From CAWCAW01 sp963714125 (GTDB lineage: Bacteria; Actinomycetota; Acidimicrobiia; Acidimicrobiales; UBA8190): DNA of 64,000 bases. This document shows, one piece after another, positions 25,132 through 33,620 of the stretch. The position numbers were made by a program, and so were the translations under genes. Position 1 is the first letter of the stretch. Every line of letters starts with the position of its first letter. Location: assembly GCA_963714125.1 (NCBI GenBank), contig OY970234.1, positions 3,472,001 through 3,536,000 of the forward strand. Direction: 5' to 3'. The notes under the pieces were generated by a model. It saw only the letters and a program-made list of their open reading frames with translations. It searched no databases and had not been told where the DNA came from.

Positions 25132-27261
25132 ATGTCGGCACAGAGACACGGCAATCTCGAGGACAGGGGCTCGCTGACCCGGAGATTCGTCCACGGCACA
25201 CCACGGTTCTTGATCACGGTCGTCGTGTTGGTCGGGGCCGCCTTGCTCTTCGACTCGGGCGTCGCTCATGCGCAAGCGGCGTACGTCGACACGCCGCAGG
25301 TATGCACAACAAGTGACCTCGGCACGACGGTTTCCCAAGCGCACATCACCCAGTCTTGTGTGGGAACGACCACGGACGGAAGTGAAATCGTTTTCAGTCT
25401 CTCGTTGAGGCGTGGCTCAAACCCGGCCACGTGGTCAGCGGGAACGGGGGCCACCTTTGATGTCAGCGTCGACGGGGCCACCGATAGCTATGTCGTCGGC
25501 TGGACAGAAGCGCTGGGTGCATACGTCTTCGCCGACGCCGATCCGGCCACGACGCTGTGCACCCCCACCACCGTGTACAACGCTCCGAACGCCTACCTCA
25601 TCGAAGTGGCCCCGAGTTGCCTGGGCACGCCGCCGGCCATCTCCTGGAGCGCCCAGTTCACCTACGTCAACGGGTTCGGTGTTTCCTCTAGCGACACGTC
25701 GCCAGCCACCGGGTTAGCGGGGCCGGTGATCTTCGACGGGCCCGCCACCGCCACCTTTACCAACAGCACCCCGCCGGCGCTCACCGCCACCGACACCTCG
25801 ACCTTCACCGAAACCGCCCCCTGGCAGTTGGCATGGACTTACAACTGCACTGACCTGGGCGCGGCGGGGACTTTTGACGTCACCGTGGTGAGTTCGCCGG
25901 CCGCTAGCGATGCGGGAGTAAGCGCGACGGGGACCGGGGGCAGTGCAACCGCCTCGTACACGAATTCCGGTTCCTTCTATTTGTCGGTACTCGGCTCGGG
26001 ATGCGATTGGAACATCACGGTCTCGCCCACCCCGACACCACCGCCCACCACCACGACGACGCCACCGACGACGACGCCACCGACAACGACTACGCCCACC
26101 ACATCACCGCCGACGTCAACACCGACGACGACGCCGCCGTCGTCTCCGCCTCCGACGGGGCCGACCATTCCCCTGACCCCGGTACAGGTGACAACGGTCG
26201 ACCGCGCTTCGGAGCACGCCCACGTCACCGTGGACAACGCCGTGGTGCATGCATCGACATCGGCGACCACCACGACCACGACGACGACGCAACCCGCCGA
26301 TCCCGCCGCGTCGACGTCCTCCACCACCACTTCGACGCCACCCGCCATCGCCGCCACCGGAGCCATGGGTGTCATCGGCGGCACTGCGACTGCCCACCTG
26401 GGTGGATTGACGAGTCGTAACTCGGGCCTCTCGATTCTGCCGTGGTTGCTGGTCATTCCGGGCCTGCTCGTGGTCGGGGTCCCCGGGTTTGGCGTGGTGA
26501 GGCGACGCCGCAAGACGGTTCTCGATGGGGCGGGGTGGCCCAATGACGCCGTCCTCGCTCAGGCGGCCATCCTGGCCCCCGCCGCGACGGCAGCGGTGAC
26601 GGCGACGGTGGCACCGGCTGCCACGCGGAGGCGGCGCCAGCATGTGCCCATCCGACGTTGGCTCGATCTGCTCGACCGCCGCCGCATGATGATCGCCGGT
26701 GTCGTGCTCATCGTCGTGGCTGTGACCGCCGGTGCCGTGGTCAAGTGGGGCTTCTCGTCGTCAGTCAGCCCGGCCACAGCGGCCAGCGGGAGTGGTCCTC
26801 TCACTCGTCCCACCGTGCCACCGGCCAGCAAGTTCATCGTGCCGGCGGACAGCATCCCCTCGTCACGGCAGGCTGCGCCCACGGCCGCTGAAGACGCCGC
26901 GGTTCAAGGTTGGTGGGCCATAAACGGCACGTGGACAACGATCCTTCTCGACGACGAGATCGCCGTGAAGGACAACGAGTTCGCCCCGCCCCTCACCACG
27001 CTGTTCCAGGCCAACAACCTGTTGGAGAAGAACCTCGCCCTGGCGGTGACAATTCGCCCCGTACCCAATGCCACCATGGAGAGGGAATGGACGAACATGC
27101 TCGACGACTTTCAATCGGCAGGGTCGTCTGTCGTCGATTGGATCTACACGTCCGATAGAGAGACATCGGGGTCGTGGACCCAGATTCTGACCGAGTTCCA
27201 ACGCGCCGACGGGTGGGCGGCGGCCTTTGACCAAGAGGCACCAGTCTTCGGAGTGAATTAG
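25132..27261 (+). CDS. Large Thr/Pro-rich cell-surface protein, hypothetical
   Basis: This 709-residue protein has a signal/anchor helix near residues 24-45 (FLITVVVLVGAALLFDSGVAHAQA). Beta-rich extracytoplasmic domains follow (about 50-300, several cysteines), then a Thr/Pro-rich linker (about 300-345), a second Thr-rich stretch (about 380-400), a membrane helix (about 435-462, ILPWLLVIPGLLVVGVPG) followed by RRRRK, and another helix (about 515-540, MMIAGVVLIVVAVTAGAVV). The C-terminal 120 residues are a globular domain (GWWAINGTWTTILLDDEI to FQRADGWAAAF) outside or inside depending on topology. I recognise no family. It could be a wall adhesin or a sensor. It is not overlapped by its neighbours and lies after the MoxR operon. 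Confidence 0.65.
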   Translation: MSAQRHGNLEDRGSLTRRFVHGTPRFLITVVVLVGAALLFDSGVAHAQAAYVDTPQVCTTSDLGTTVSQAHITQSCVGTTTDGSEIVFSLSLRRGSNPATWSAGTGATFDVSVDGATDSYVVGWTEALGAYVFADADPATTLCTPTTVYNAPNAYLIEVAPSCLGTPPAISWSAQFTYVNGFGVSSSDTSPATGLAGPVIFDGPATATFTNSTPPALTATDTSTFTETAPWQLAWTYNCTDLGAAGTFDVTVVSSPAASDAGVSATGTGGSATASYTNSGSFYLSVLGSGCDWNITVSPTPTPPPTTTTTPPTTTPPTTTTPTTSPPTSTPTTTPPSSPPPTGPTIPLTPVQVTTVDRASEHAHVTVDNAVVHASTSATTTTTTTTQPADPAASTSSTTTSTPPAIAATGAMGVIGGTATAHLGGLTSRNSGLSILPWLLVIPGLLVVGVPGFGVVRRRRKTVLDGAGWPNDAVLAQAAILAPAATAAVTATVAPAATRRRRQHVPIRRWLDLLDRRRMMIAGVVLIVVAVTAGAVVKWGFSSSVSPATAASGSGPLTRPTVPPASKFIVPADSIPSSRQAAPTAAEDAAVQGWWAINGTWTTILLDDEIAVKDNEFAPPLTTLFQANNLLEKNLALAVTIRPVPNATMEREWTNMLDDFQSAGSSVVDWIYTSDRETSGSWTQILTEFQRADGWAAAFDQEAPVFGVN

Positions 27262-27323
27262 CTCGTCGCCCGGTGGTGTGAGCCGGTGGCCTTAGGCGAG
27301 CAGTCGGGCCCAGGTTGCCGGAC

Positions 27324-27722
27324 CTAAGCCGGCGAAAAGCTGAGGGTGCTCTCTTCCCAGAAGGATCGCAGCGACGCCAGCTTGCCGTCCTCGTTCACCT
27401 TGTAAATGTTCACGTAGTTCACCGTGCCCACTTGACCATTGGGCAAGGTAATGCGGATCTGACCGGTGTTAGCCACCTCGTTGCCGCATTCGATGGAGTG
27501 GTCGACGATGAACTCGACCTTCTCGCTGCTGCTGATGACGTTGTCGTAGAAGTCGGTGATCTCAGCCTTGCCATGGCGACCGCGCCCTTCGGCGTCGAAC
27601 ATCGACGGCCCGACGGGGTCCTCGATGACGGCGTCATCCGCATACAGGTCTAGCCATTCTTCGCGGTTTTTGACGAGGATGTGCGCCATCGACTGTGCAG
27701 CTGCGTCTCGTGCGGCCCCCAT
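27324..27722 (-). CDS. NTF2-like / SnoaL-family protein
   Basis: This 132-residue protein fits the NTF2-like alpha+beta barrel: NREEWLDLYADDAVIEDPVGPSMFD, then HGKAEITDFYDNVI and a series of strands ending FWEESTLSF. The family includes ketosteroid isomerases and many hydrolase-like proteins with differing catalytic residues, so a reaction cannot be assigned. AGGAGG immediately before the ATG supports the start. It lies downstream of LLM and SDR genes on the same strand, which fits a steroid or lipid pathway role. Confidence 0.7.
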   Translation of the reverse strand: MGAARDAAAQSMAHILVKNREEWLDLYADDAVIEDPVGPSMFDAEGRGRHGKAEITDFYDNVISSSEKVEFIVDHSIECGNEVANTGQIRITLPNGQVGTVNYVNIYKVNEDGKLASLRSFWEESTLSFSPA

Positions 27723-27778
27723 ATGTCCTCCTATTGGTCTGACTTTGCTCGGACTTTGCGACGACTTGGTTGTCGATC

Positions 27779-28663
27779 TCAGGTCTTGGTGGCAGCGATC
27801 ACCGTGTCGGCGAATCGCCGCAGATCATCGAGCTTCGTCTGCAGATCCTGCGTATCGGGGCCCACCACGTAGGGCCAGCGGAATCCCACGATTACGTCCG
27901 TAACGCCCTGCTCCTCGAGCCGGCGCACGCCGTCGACGCTGAAGCCGTCAGCTGAGATCACGTGAACCTCAAAGGGACGATCCTCGCGACCAGCCTCGCG
28001 CCGCAATGTGGCCAACCGTTCGAGTAGCCCGGGTAGATCGGCCGGATCACCACCGCCGTGCAGCCAGCCGTCGCCGCTGACCGCGGCCCGTCGCAACGCC
28101 GCCTCTCCATGTCCGCCAATCAGCACCGGGATGGGCTCTGACGGTGTCGGCGCCATCTTCACGGCGGGCACATCGAAGATCTTGCCGTGGTACTCGAAGA
28201 ACCCACTTTCGGGACGGCTCAGGCCACGGATGATGTCGATGCACTCATCCATGCGCGTACCTCGGGCTTCCCAGGGCACATCGAGCAAGGAGTAGTCCTC
28301 GGGCCACGGGCTCGTGCCCACGCCCAGGAGGAGCCGATTCCCGGTGAGCACCGCCGTGGAGGCCGCTTGTTTGGCCACCAATACGGGATGCCGGATCGGA
28401 AGCTTGAGCACGAACGTCACGAAACGGATGCGACTCGTCACCGCGCCCATGGCCGGTATGAGGGAGAACGGCTCCAAGAAGGGCTTCTCCTCCAAGAACT
28501 CCCTTGAGCCGTCAGGATTGAACGGGTAGGTCGTATCGGACTCTTGGGGGTACGCGATGGAATCGGGCACCACGAAGGTGTCGTAGCCGGCTTCCTCGGC
28601 GGCCTGGGCCAGCGGCAAATAGAAGGCCGGGTTCACCATCGACTCGGCGTAGCTGAAGCGCAT
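27779..28663 (-). CDS. LLM-class (probably F420-dependent) oxidoreductase
   Basis: This 294-residue protein has the luciferase-like TIM-barrel pattern: MRFSYAESMVNPAFYLPLAQAAEEAGYDTFVVPDS, later ISRIRFVTFVLKLPIRHPVLVAKQAAS, LGVGTSPWPEDY and PIPVLIGGHGEAALRRAA. In actinobacteria these usually use coenzyme F420 rather than flavin. The start at 28663 lies 11 bases after the SDR gene stop; an upstream extension would overlap the SDR gene and looks wrong. Likely it forms one operon with the SDR before it and the NTF2-like protein after it. Substrate unknown, possibly a steroid or fatty acyl intermediate. Confidence 0.8.
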   Translation of the reverse strand: MRFSYAESMVNPAFYLPLAQAAEEAGYDTFVVPDSIAYPQESDTTYPFNPDGSREFLEEKPFLEPFSLIPAMGAVTSRIRFVTFVLKLPIRHPVLVAKQAASTAVLTGNRLLLGVGTSPWPEDYSLLDVPWEARGTRMDECIDIIRGLSRPESGFFEYHGKIFDVPAVKMAPTPSEPIPVLIGGHGEAALRRAAVSGDGWLHGGGDPADLPGLLERLATLRREAGREDRPFEVHVISADGFSVDGVRRLEEQGVTDVIVGFRWPYVVGPDTQDLQTKLDDLRRFADTVIAATKT

Positions 28664-28674
28664 GGCGGAACTCG

Positions 28675-29577
28675 CTATGCGTTGGGCTTGTCGCCCGAGA
28701 CGGCGGCTTGGCGGATCGACTCCAACCTGTCGATGAGGGCCATGGGCTCGACACCGACGTCTCCGAAGCGCTCGGCAATCTGCTCCGGCGTCCACCGGCC
28801 GTCGATGCTCATGGCACGCACCTCGACGGGCTGATTCCACACCGCGATCCTCCCGCCGACCACCGTGTACACCTGGCCCGTGACGTCCTTGGCGGCGTCG
28901 GACAACAAGTAGACCGCCATGGGGGCCACGTCCTCGGGCTCACCCATTTCGGCCAGTTCTATGGGCACGTTGGCCGACATGCGTGTGCGGGCGATAGGGG
29001 CGATGGCGTTGGCCCGCACGCCGTAGCGGTGCAACCCCACCGCCGCCGAGCGCACCAACGACACGATCCCGCCTTTGGCGGCGGAGTAGTTGGCTTGGGC
29101 CACGCTGCCGGCGAACGCTCCCGATGTGAACCCGATGAGCGATCCCGACTCCTGCTTGCGCATGATGGCGGCGGCATGACGGAACACGGTGAAGTGCCCC
29201 TTGAGGTGAGTGGCGATAACCGAGTCCCATTCGTCTTCGGACATGTTGAACAGCATCCGCTCACGCAGGATGCCGGCCACGGCTATGACCCCATCGATGC
29301 GGCCCCACGCCTCCACGGCGGTGTTGACGATGCGCTCGCCACCGGCCATGGTGCTCACGTCGTCGGCCACGGCCACGGCTTCACCGCCGAGAGCCTCGAT
29401 CTCCTTGACCACGGACTGGGCCACCTCGCTGGTGGGGTCCTCCCCAGCCAGCCCTACTCCGAGGTCGGCCACGACCACTTTGGCGCCTTCGGCCGCGCAC
29501 GCCAGGGCGCACGCCCGGCCAATGCCGCCGCCGGCACCGGTGATGACCACCGCTTTGGAATCGAGAAACCCAGCCAC
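28675..29577 (-). CDS. SDR-family oxidoreductase (17beta-HSD4/FabG-like)
   Basis: This 300-residue short-chain dehydrogenase has the Rossmann glycine motif (VVITGAGGGIGRACA), DDVS, the catalytic YSAAKGG (Tyr-x-x-x-Lys) and an extra C-terminal segment of about 50 residues after the standard domain (MSIDGRWTPEQIAERFGDVGVEP). This layout resembles 3-hydroxyacyl-CoA dehydrogenases of the 17beta-HSD type 4 group. GTG at 29577 was chosen because GGAGG lies seven bases upstream. It is divergent from the acyl-CoA ligase gene, and a KstR-like palindrome lies 77 bases upstream. Confidence 0.85.
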   Translation of the reverse strand: MAGFLDSKAVVITGAGGGIGRACALACAAEGAKVVVADLGVGLAGEDPTSEVAQSVVKEIEALGGEAVAVADDVSTMAGGERIVNTAVEAWGRIDGVIAVAGILRERMLFNMSEDEWDSVIATHLKGHFTVFRHAAAIMRKQESGSLIGFTSGAFAGSVAQANYSAAKGGIVSLVRSAAVGLHRYGVRANAIAPIARTRMSANVPIELAEMGEPEDVAPMAVYLLSDAAKDVTGQVYTVVGGRIAVWNQPVEVRAMSIDGRWTPEQIAERFGDVGVEPMALIDRLESIRQAAVSGDKPNA

Positions 29578-29654
29578 TGTCCGTCCTCCATGTGCTCGTG
29601 ACCCACCGCCGGGCTCCAGGCGCCCCACTGCGGTAAAGGCGCCTTGATCATAGC

Positions 29655-29668
29655 GAGAACACGTTCTA
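29655..29668. promoter_or_regulatory. KstR-like palindrome between SDR and acyl-CoA ligase genes
   Basis: GAGAACACGTTCTA matches 13 of the 14 positions of TnnAACnnGTTnnA, the KstR (TetR family) operator consensus of mycobacterial cholesterol catabolism; the first T is replaced by G. It lies in the divergent promoter region between the SDR-LLM-NTF2 genes and the acyl-CoA ligase gene. No KstR gene is visible in the window. Confidence 0.55.
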
Positions 29669-29819
29669 CTGTGAGGCGGGTTGGGGCCATGAGGCTTCGA
29701 CGCGGTCCACCGGCGACGGACGACGAGGACAGGTTGCGGGCCGGACCTGCAACTCGATGTCGACAGTCGCCAATGGCGTCACCGCCAGCGGGCGGTCGAC
29801 GATGGGGAGGAGCACTTCT

Positions 29820-31373
29820 ATGGCCGATTTCGGGTTCTGGGCGATGGCGCAAGAAGATCCCGGCCATTTGGCCGTCGTCGCCCCCGATGGCACTGAGGTC
29901 AAAGCAGGCGAGCTGCTCGGTCGCGCCAACCAATTGGTGCACGGGCTGCGCACGCTCGGAATGGCACCGGGCGACACCATCGCCTTCGTTCTGCCCAACA
30001 GCGTCGAACTGTTCGAGGTCTATCTGGCCGCCCTACAGGCGGGTTGGTTCATCGTCCCCATCAACCACCACCTGGTGGCTCCGGAAATCTCCTACATCGT
30101 GAAGGACTCCGAGGCCAAGGTCTTCATCGGCCACGAGCGCTTCGCGGCAGCGTGCCAAGAAGCCGCCGACGAGGTTGGCATCGACGCCGAGCATCGCTTG
30201 GCGGTGGGCGATATCAAGGGCTTCGCCTCCTATGAAGCGCTCCTTGGCGCCCAGAGCACGGACTTGCCCGAGGATCGCACGCTGGGCGACACCATGAACT
30301 ACACGTCAGGCACGACCGGCAATCCGAAGGGCGTACGCCGTGGTCTGTCGGGGGCCAACCCCGACGAGATGGCCATCGCGTTGGCGGGCATCCTTTTGCT
30401 TTTCAACATCCAGTCTCGTGACGACAACGTGCACATCGTTGGCTCTCCGCTTTACCACACCGCCGTACTGCGCTTTTCCGGCGCGGCCATGAACATGGGC
30501 CACACCGTTGTGCTCATGGACAAGTGGGACGCCGAGAAGATGCTGGAGCTCATCCAGGACTACAAGGTGACGCACTCCCACATGGTGCCGACCCAGTTCC
30601 ACCGGCTGTTGGCGTTGCCCGAGGATGTGCGCACCAAATACGACCTGTCGTCGTTGCGTCACATGATCCACGCCGCGGCTCCGTGCCCCATCGACACCAA
30701 GCACCAGATGATCGACTGGTGGGGCCCCGTCATTGACGAGTACTACGCCGCGTCCGAAGGCGGCGGCACCATCGTCAACACCGAGGAATGGCTCACCAAG
30801 CCGGGCACCGTGGGACGGCCCTGGCCCATCTCGGAGATTGCCATCTTCGATGACGACGGCACGCGTCTTGAGGAGCCCGGCAAGATCGGCACGGTCTACA
30901 TGGCCATGCAGACCGGTGATTTCGAGTACCACGGCGACAAAGAGAAGACCGCCAAGAACCGCATCGGGAAGTTCTTCACCGTCGGCGACGTCGGGTTCCT
31001 CGACGAGGACGGGTACCTCTTCCTCTGCGACCGGAAGACCGACATGATCATTTCGGGAGGGGCGAACATCTACCCCGCCGAGATCGAAAATGTCCTCCTG
31101 TCTCACCCCAAGGTCGTCGATGCCGCCGTCTTCGGCATCCCCAACGACGACTGGGGCGAGGAGGTCAAAGCCGTCATCGAGCCCATCGACAGCGCTGTCG
31201 GTTCGCCCGAGCTCGCCGACGAAATCCTGGAGTGGTGCTCGACGCGATTGGCGAAGTTCAAGACGCCCAAGACCATCGACTTCACCAACGACATGCCCCG
31301 AGACCCGAACGGCAAGTTGTACAAGCGCAAGCTCCGGGACCCATATTGGGAAGGGCGCGAGCGTGCCATTTAG
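29820..31373 (+). CDS. Acyl-CoA ligase (FadD-type, ANL superfamily)
   Basis: This 517-residue enzyme activates a carboxylic acid with ATP and couples it to CoA. It has the AMP-binding motif MNYTSGTTGNPKGVRRG, the A5 region YYAASEGGGT, the hinge region VGDVGFLDEDGYLFLCDRKTDMI, SGGANIYPAEIE and the C-terminal lysine region DPNGKLYKRKLR. Resemblance to actinobacterial steroid side-chain ligases (FadD17/19 group) is an inference. The ATG at 29820 has GGGGAGG about eight bases before it; an ATG at 29757 would add 21 weak residues. It is divergent from the SDR gene across a KstR-like palindrome. Confidence 0.9.
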   Translation: MADFGFWAMAQEDPGHLAVVAPDGTEVKAGELLGRANQLVHGLRTLGMAPGDTIAFVLPNSVELFEVYLAALQAGWFIVPINHHLVAPEISYIVKDSEAKVFIGHERFAAACQEAADEVGIDAEHRLAVGDIKGFASYEALLGAQSTDLPEDRTLGDTMNYTSGTTGNPKGVRRGLSGANPDEMAIALAGILLLFNIQSRDDNVHIVGSPLYHTAVLRFSGAAMNMGHTVVLMDKWDAEKMLELIQDYKVTHSHMVPTQFHRLLALPEDVRTKYDLSSLRHMIHAAAPCPIDTKHQMIDWWGPVIDEYYAASEGGGTIVNTEEWLTKPGTVGRPWPISEIAIFDDDGTRLEEPGKIGTVYMAMQTGDFEYHGDKEKTAKNRIGKFFTVGDVGFLDEDGYLFLCDRKTDMIISGGANIYPAEIENVLLSHPKVVDAAVFGIPNDDWGEEVKAVIEPIDSAVGSPELADEILEWCSTRLAKFKTPKTIDFTNDMPRDPNGKLYKRKLRDPYWEGRERAI

Positions 31374-31467
31374 TGGGTCCGTTTTGCGCCGTCCTTAGGC
31401 GCCAGTGACCCCATCGCACCACATTGCCGATGTGCTTGGAGCGAGTGGCCACGTAGGCTTTGGAACC

Positions 31468-32242
31468 ATGGTCCCGGTGCGAATTTCCTTCGTCACCTAC
31501 AACCTGTGGGGCACGGAGCGGTGGCCAGAACGCGAGCTTGCGCTTCGGCTCTTCTTCGAGCGGTACCGACCCGACATCGTGTGCGTCCAAGAGCTGACGC
31601 CCGAGACTGGCGCCACCCTTGACGACGTTCTCCCATTCCACGACAAGGTGGACGATCCATTCACCGGATGGACGACAGAAGGAAACTTCTGGTGGAACGC
31701 TCGCTTCCTTCAACTCGTCGAATACGGCGCCGAAGAGTTTGGAATCGACGCTTACCCCGACCGCCGTTTGTTCTGGGTCCGGCTGCAAGTCATCGACCAG
31801 CCGACCACGTTCTTCGTAGGCAACGTCCATCTCAGTGACTCTGGCAACTCTGCTGAACTAGAGGAAGGGCGCAACAGCCGCGTTCACGAGGCCAAAGCCA
31901 TCATCGGTTCACTTGGTCGTCTGGTCCGAGAAATGGAACCTGCTTTTCTCCTGGGTGACTTCAATGACTCACTTGCTCCGTTGGCTCAGCTTCTGGCCGC
32001 CGGGTATGACAGCCCCTGGGCCCGGCTCCACCAATTGCCTCCACCGACGATGCCTGCCTATCCGGACCGTCTCTTGAGCTTCGGGTTCGCTTCAAGCTTC
32101 GTTTTGGATTGGATTGGATTGGATTGTTGCCACCAAGAGCGCACGACCATTGTCCGTGTCCAGTCCGCATGTGTATGCCGACAACATTCCTCCGTCCGAC
32201 CACTGGCCCATTCACGCCATCTACGAACTGCCTGAGAGTTAA
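31468..32242 (+). pseudogene. Endonuclease/exonuclease/phosphatase family gene, frame broken at a pentanucleotide repeat
   Basis: The frame from 31468 has the EEP signature: ISFVTYNLWG, RPDIVCVQELTPE (metal-binding glutamate), NVHLSD and LLGDFND. At 32106-32125 GGATT is repeated four times. Past it the original frame runs to a stop at 32233-32235 through non-family sequence. In the second frame the gene reads VATKSARPLSVSSPHVYADN then PPSDHWPIHAIYEL to a stop at 32240-32242. The SDHWP motif contains the catalytic aspartate-histidine of the family. Two repeat copies, or five, would restore one continuous frame. The gene is therefore either inactivated, phase-variable or affected by an assembly error. 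The first part also has TAGGCT eight bases before the ATG, suggesting a leaderless transcript. Confidence 0.8.
32106..32125 (+). repeat. Four tandem GGATT units at the EEP frameshift
   Basis: Four direct copies of GGATT (32106-32110, 32111-32115, 32116-32120, 32121-32125), followed by G. Each unit shifts the reading frame. The array sits exactly at the frame break in the EEP gene. Confidence 0.9.
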
Positions 32243-32287
32243 GCGCTGCGTGCCTCGTGCTGTGTGCCGCCCGTGAACCACGCCAGA

Positions 32288-32539
32288 TCACCGGCCCAGG
32301 ACAGCTCCTAACCACGGGACCGATCGAAGTGCTGCCTCGATCGCTTCGGATTCCGTTGGATATTCGCCACCCGAAAAGTAACTGATCGGAGTCCACGCCC
32401 CCATGTCCTCGGGGTCCCGACGGAACTCCTCGAACCCGAAGGTGCCATCGGGCCGGGAGAAAATATCAACGCACCGGTTCGCCTCGGATGTCTCGTGGCT
32501 GGCGAGCACAGACCACGACTTGTCGAGCCGCGACGACAT
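32288..32539 (-). CDS. Small conserved hypothetical protein
   Basis: This 83-residue protein begins MSSRLDKSWSVLASHETSEANRCVDIF and ends EALRSVPWLGAVLGR. A pattern of polar N-terminus, FGFEEFRRDPED, then a Ser/Tyr-rich strand and an alpha-helical end is common in small conserved hypothetical proteins of actinobacteria. No domain is assigned. The ATG at 32539 is preferred; a longer frame to 32617 adds residues without family character. It lies near the broken EEP gene on the opposite strand. Confidence 0.55.
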   Translation of the reverse strand: MSSRLDKSWSVLASHETSEANRCVDIFSRPDGTFGFEEFRRDPEDMGAWTPISYFSGGEYPTESEAIEAALRSVPWLGAVLGR

Positions 32540-32632
32540 GGGCTCGATTTTAACCGGCAGACCAGTCCGAGATCCCGTTACGACGCCACAGATGACCGTA
32601 CGGCCGACCACCGGCATTGTGGGCGAATGGGG

Positions 32633-33388
32633 TCACAGTTCGTGGAGCATCCACACATTCGGTTCCCAGTAGGTGCCAATGCCGTGTCGGACCTGAAGCG
32701 GTGCGAGCCCTGAGGGAAAGACGTACTCGCCATCTTCCGGAAAAGCCATATCAGTCCAGCGTTCCCAGTCATCGACGGGGCCCTCAATCATCATCGACTT
32801 CGGTTCTGTGCGCAGGATGGTCGCTCCAAGTCGGGCGTGCACCCGCAACCAGGGGTCGAAAGGCAAGACATCGGCTCGCTTCCAGTACGCATACCGCTCG
32901 ATTGGGGTAAGCGGGTAACGGTCCTTCCAACTAGGCCGCACAGGAGCAACGAGAGGTGAGAGCCCTGCCTGACGAGCCACTTCGGCCATGGCCCGAATCA
33001 CGAGTCGACTCAGGCCGCGGCCTTGGTGGGAGGTCGCTACCTCGGCAGCCAAGGCAGAAAGCGCAGTCGGCAGTCGCCGGTCACCGATGGCCCGTTCCCC
33101 TACTGCGTCGATTCCGTGTGGGAGATCGTCAAGCGATCCATCCCACCAAAAAGGAATGGTCCTTCCTCGTGCCACCACCTGTTCTTCATCGCGATCGAAC
33201 AACAGAATCTGGACATGTGCGAACCGAGGAACGATTGCGCCGAAATAGCTACTCGTGTGGTTCCCGTGATTGTTGTACTCCGGCCACACGTCTCGAAACG
33301 ACGACCGCGCTACTTCCCAGAGATCGGGTCGCTCCTTTGCGGTAAAGACGACGATGTGGTCGTCTGCGGCAAGACCCATTTCCTGCAT
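32633..33388 (-). CDS. GNAT-family N-acetyltransferase
   Basis: This 251-residue protein has the acetyl-CoA-binding A motif VATSHQGRGLSRLVIRAMAEVARQAGL. Upstream strands (HIVVFTAKERPDLWEVA, HVQILLFDRDEEQVVARGRTIPFWWDG) fit the fold, and the C-terminal half (PSWKDRYPLTPIERYAYWKRADVLPFDPWLRVHARLG) is an extension found in one subgroup. Substrate unknown. An in-frame GTG at 33481 would add 31 basic residues and lacks a Shine-Dalgarno sequence; ATG at 33388 is preferred but uncertain. It lies next to an aminoglycoside-kinase-like gene, but separate acetylation of a drug is not implied. Confidence 0.75.
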   Translation of the reverse strand: MQEMGLAADDHIVVFTAKERPDLWEVARSSFRDVWPEYNNHGNHTSSYFGAIVPRFAHVQILLFDRDEEQVVARGRTIPFWWDGSLDDLPHGIDAVGERAIGDRRLPTALSALAAEVATSHQGRGLSRLVIRAMAEVARQAGLSPLVAPVRPSWKDRYPLTPIERYAYWKRADVLPFDPWLRVHARLGATILRTEPKSMMIEGPVDDWERWTDMAFPEDGEYVFPSGLAPLQVRHGIGTYWEPNVWMLHEL

Positions 33389-33620
33389 GGCTTCATCATG
33401 GCGCCTTCTGAGAGATACACGCGCCTTCACTCCCGGTGCGATCGTCCCGGGAGGGGTGCGCCTGGCGCGGGTTACCGACACCAGGGCAGGAGCAACGCAT
33501 CATCTCGGCATCCGCTTCGCCCACATTGGCGGAACCGGAGTTAGCCGGACCGTCGCACTTTCAGTCGAGATCGCCCTCGTTATCGAATGTCTCGGCGACA
33601 GACCACAAGGGCTTCGACTT

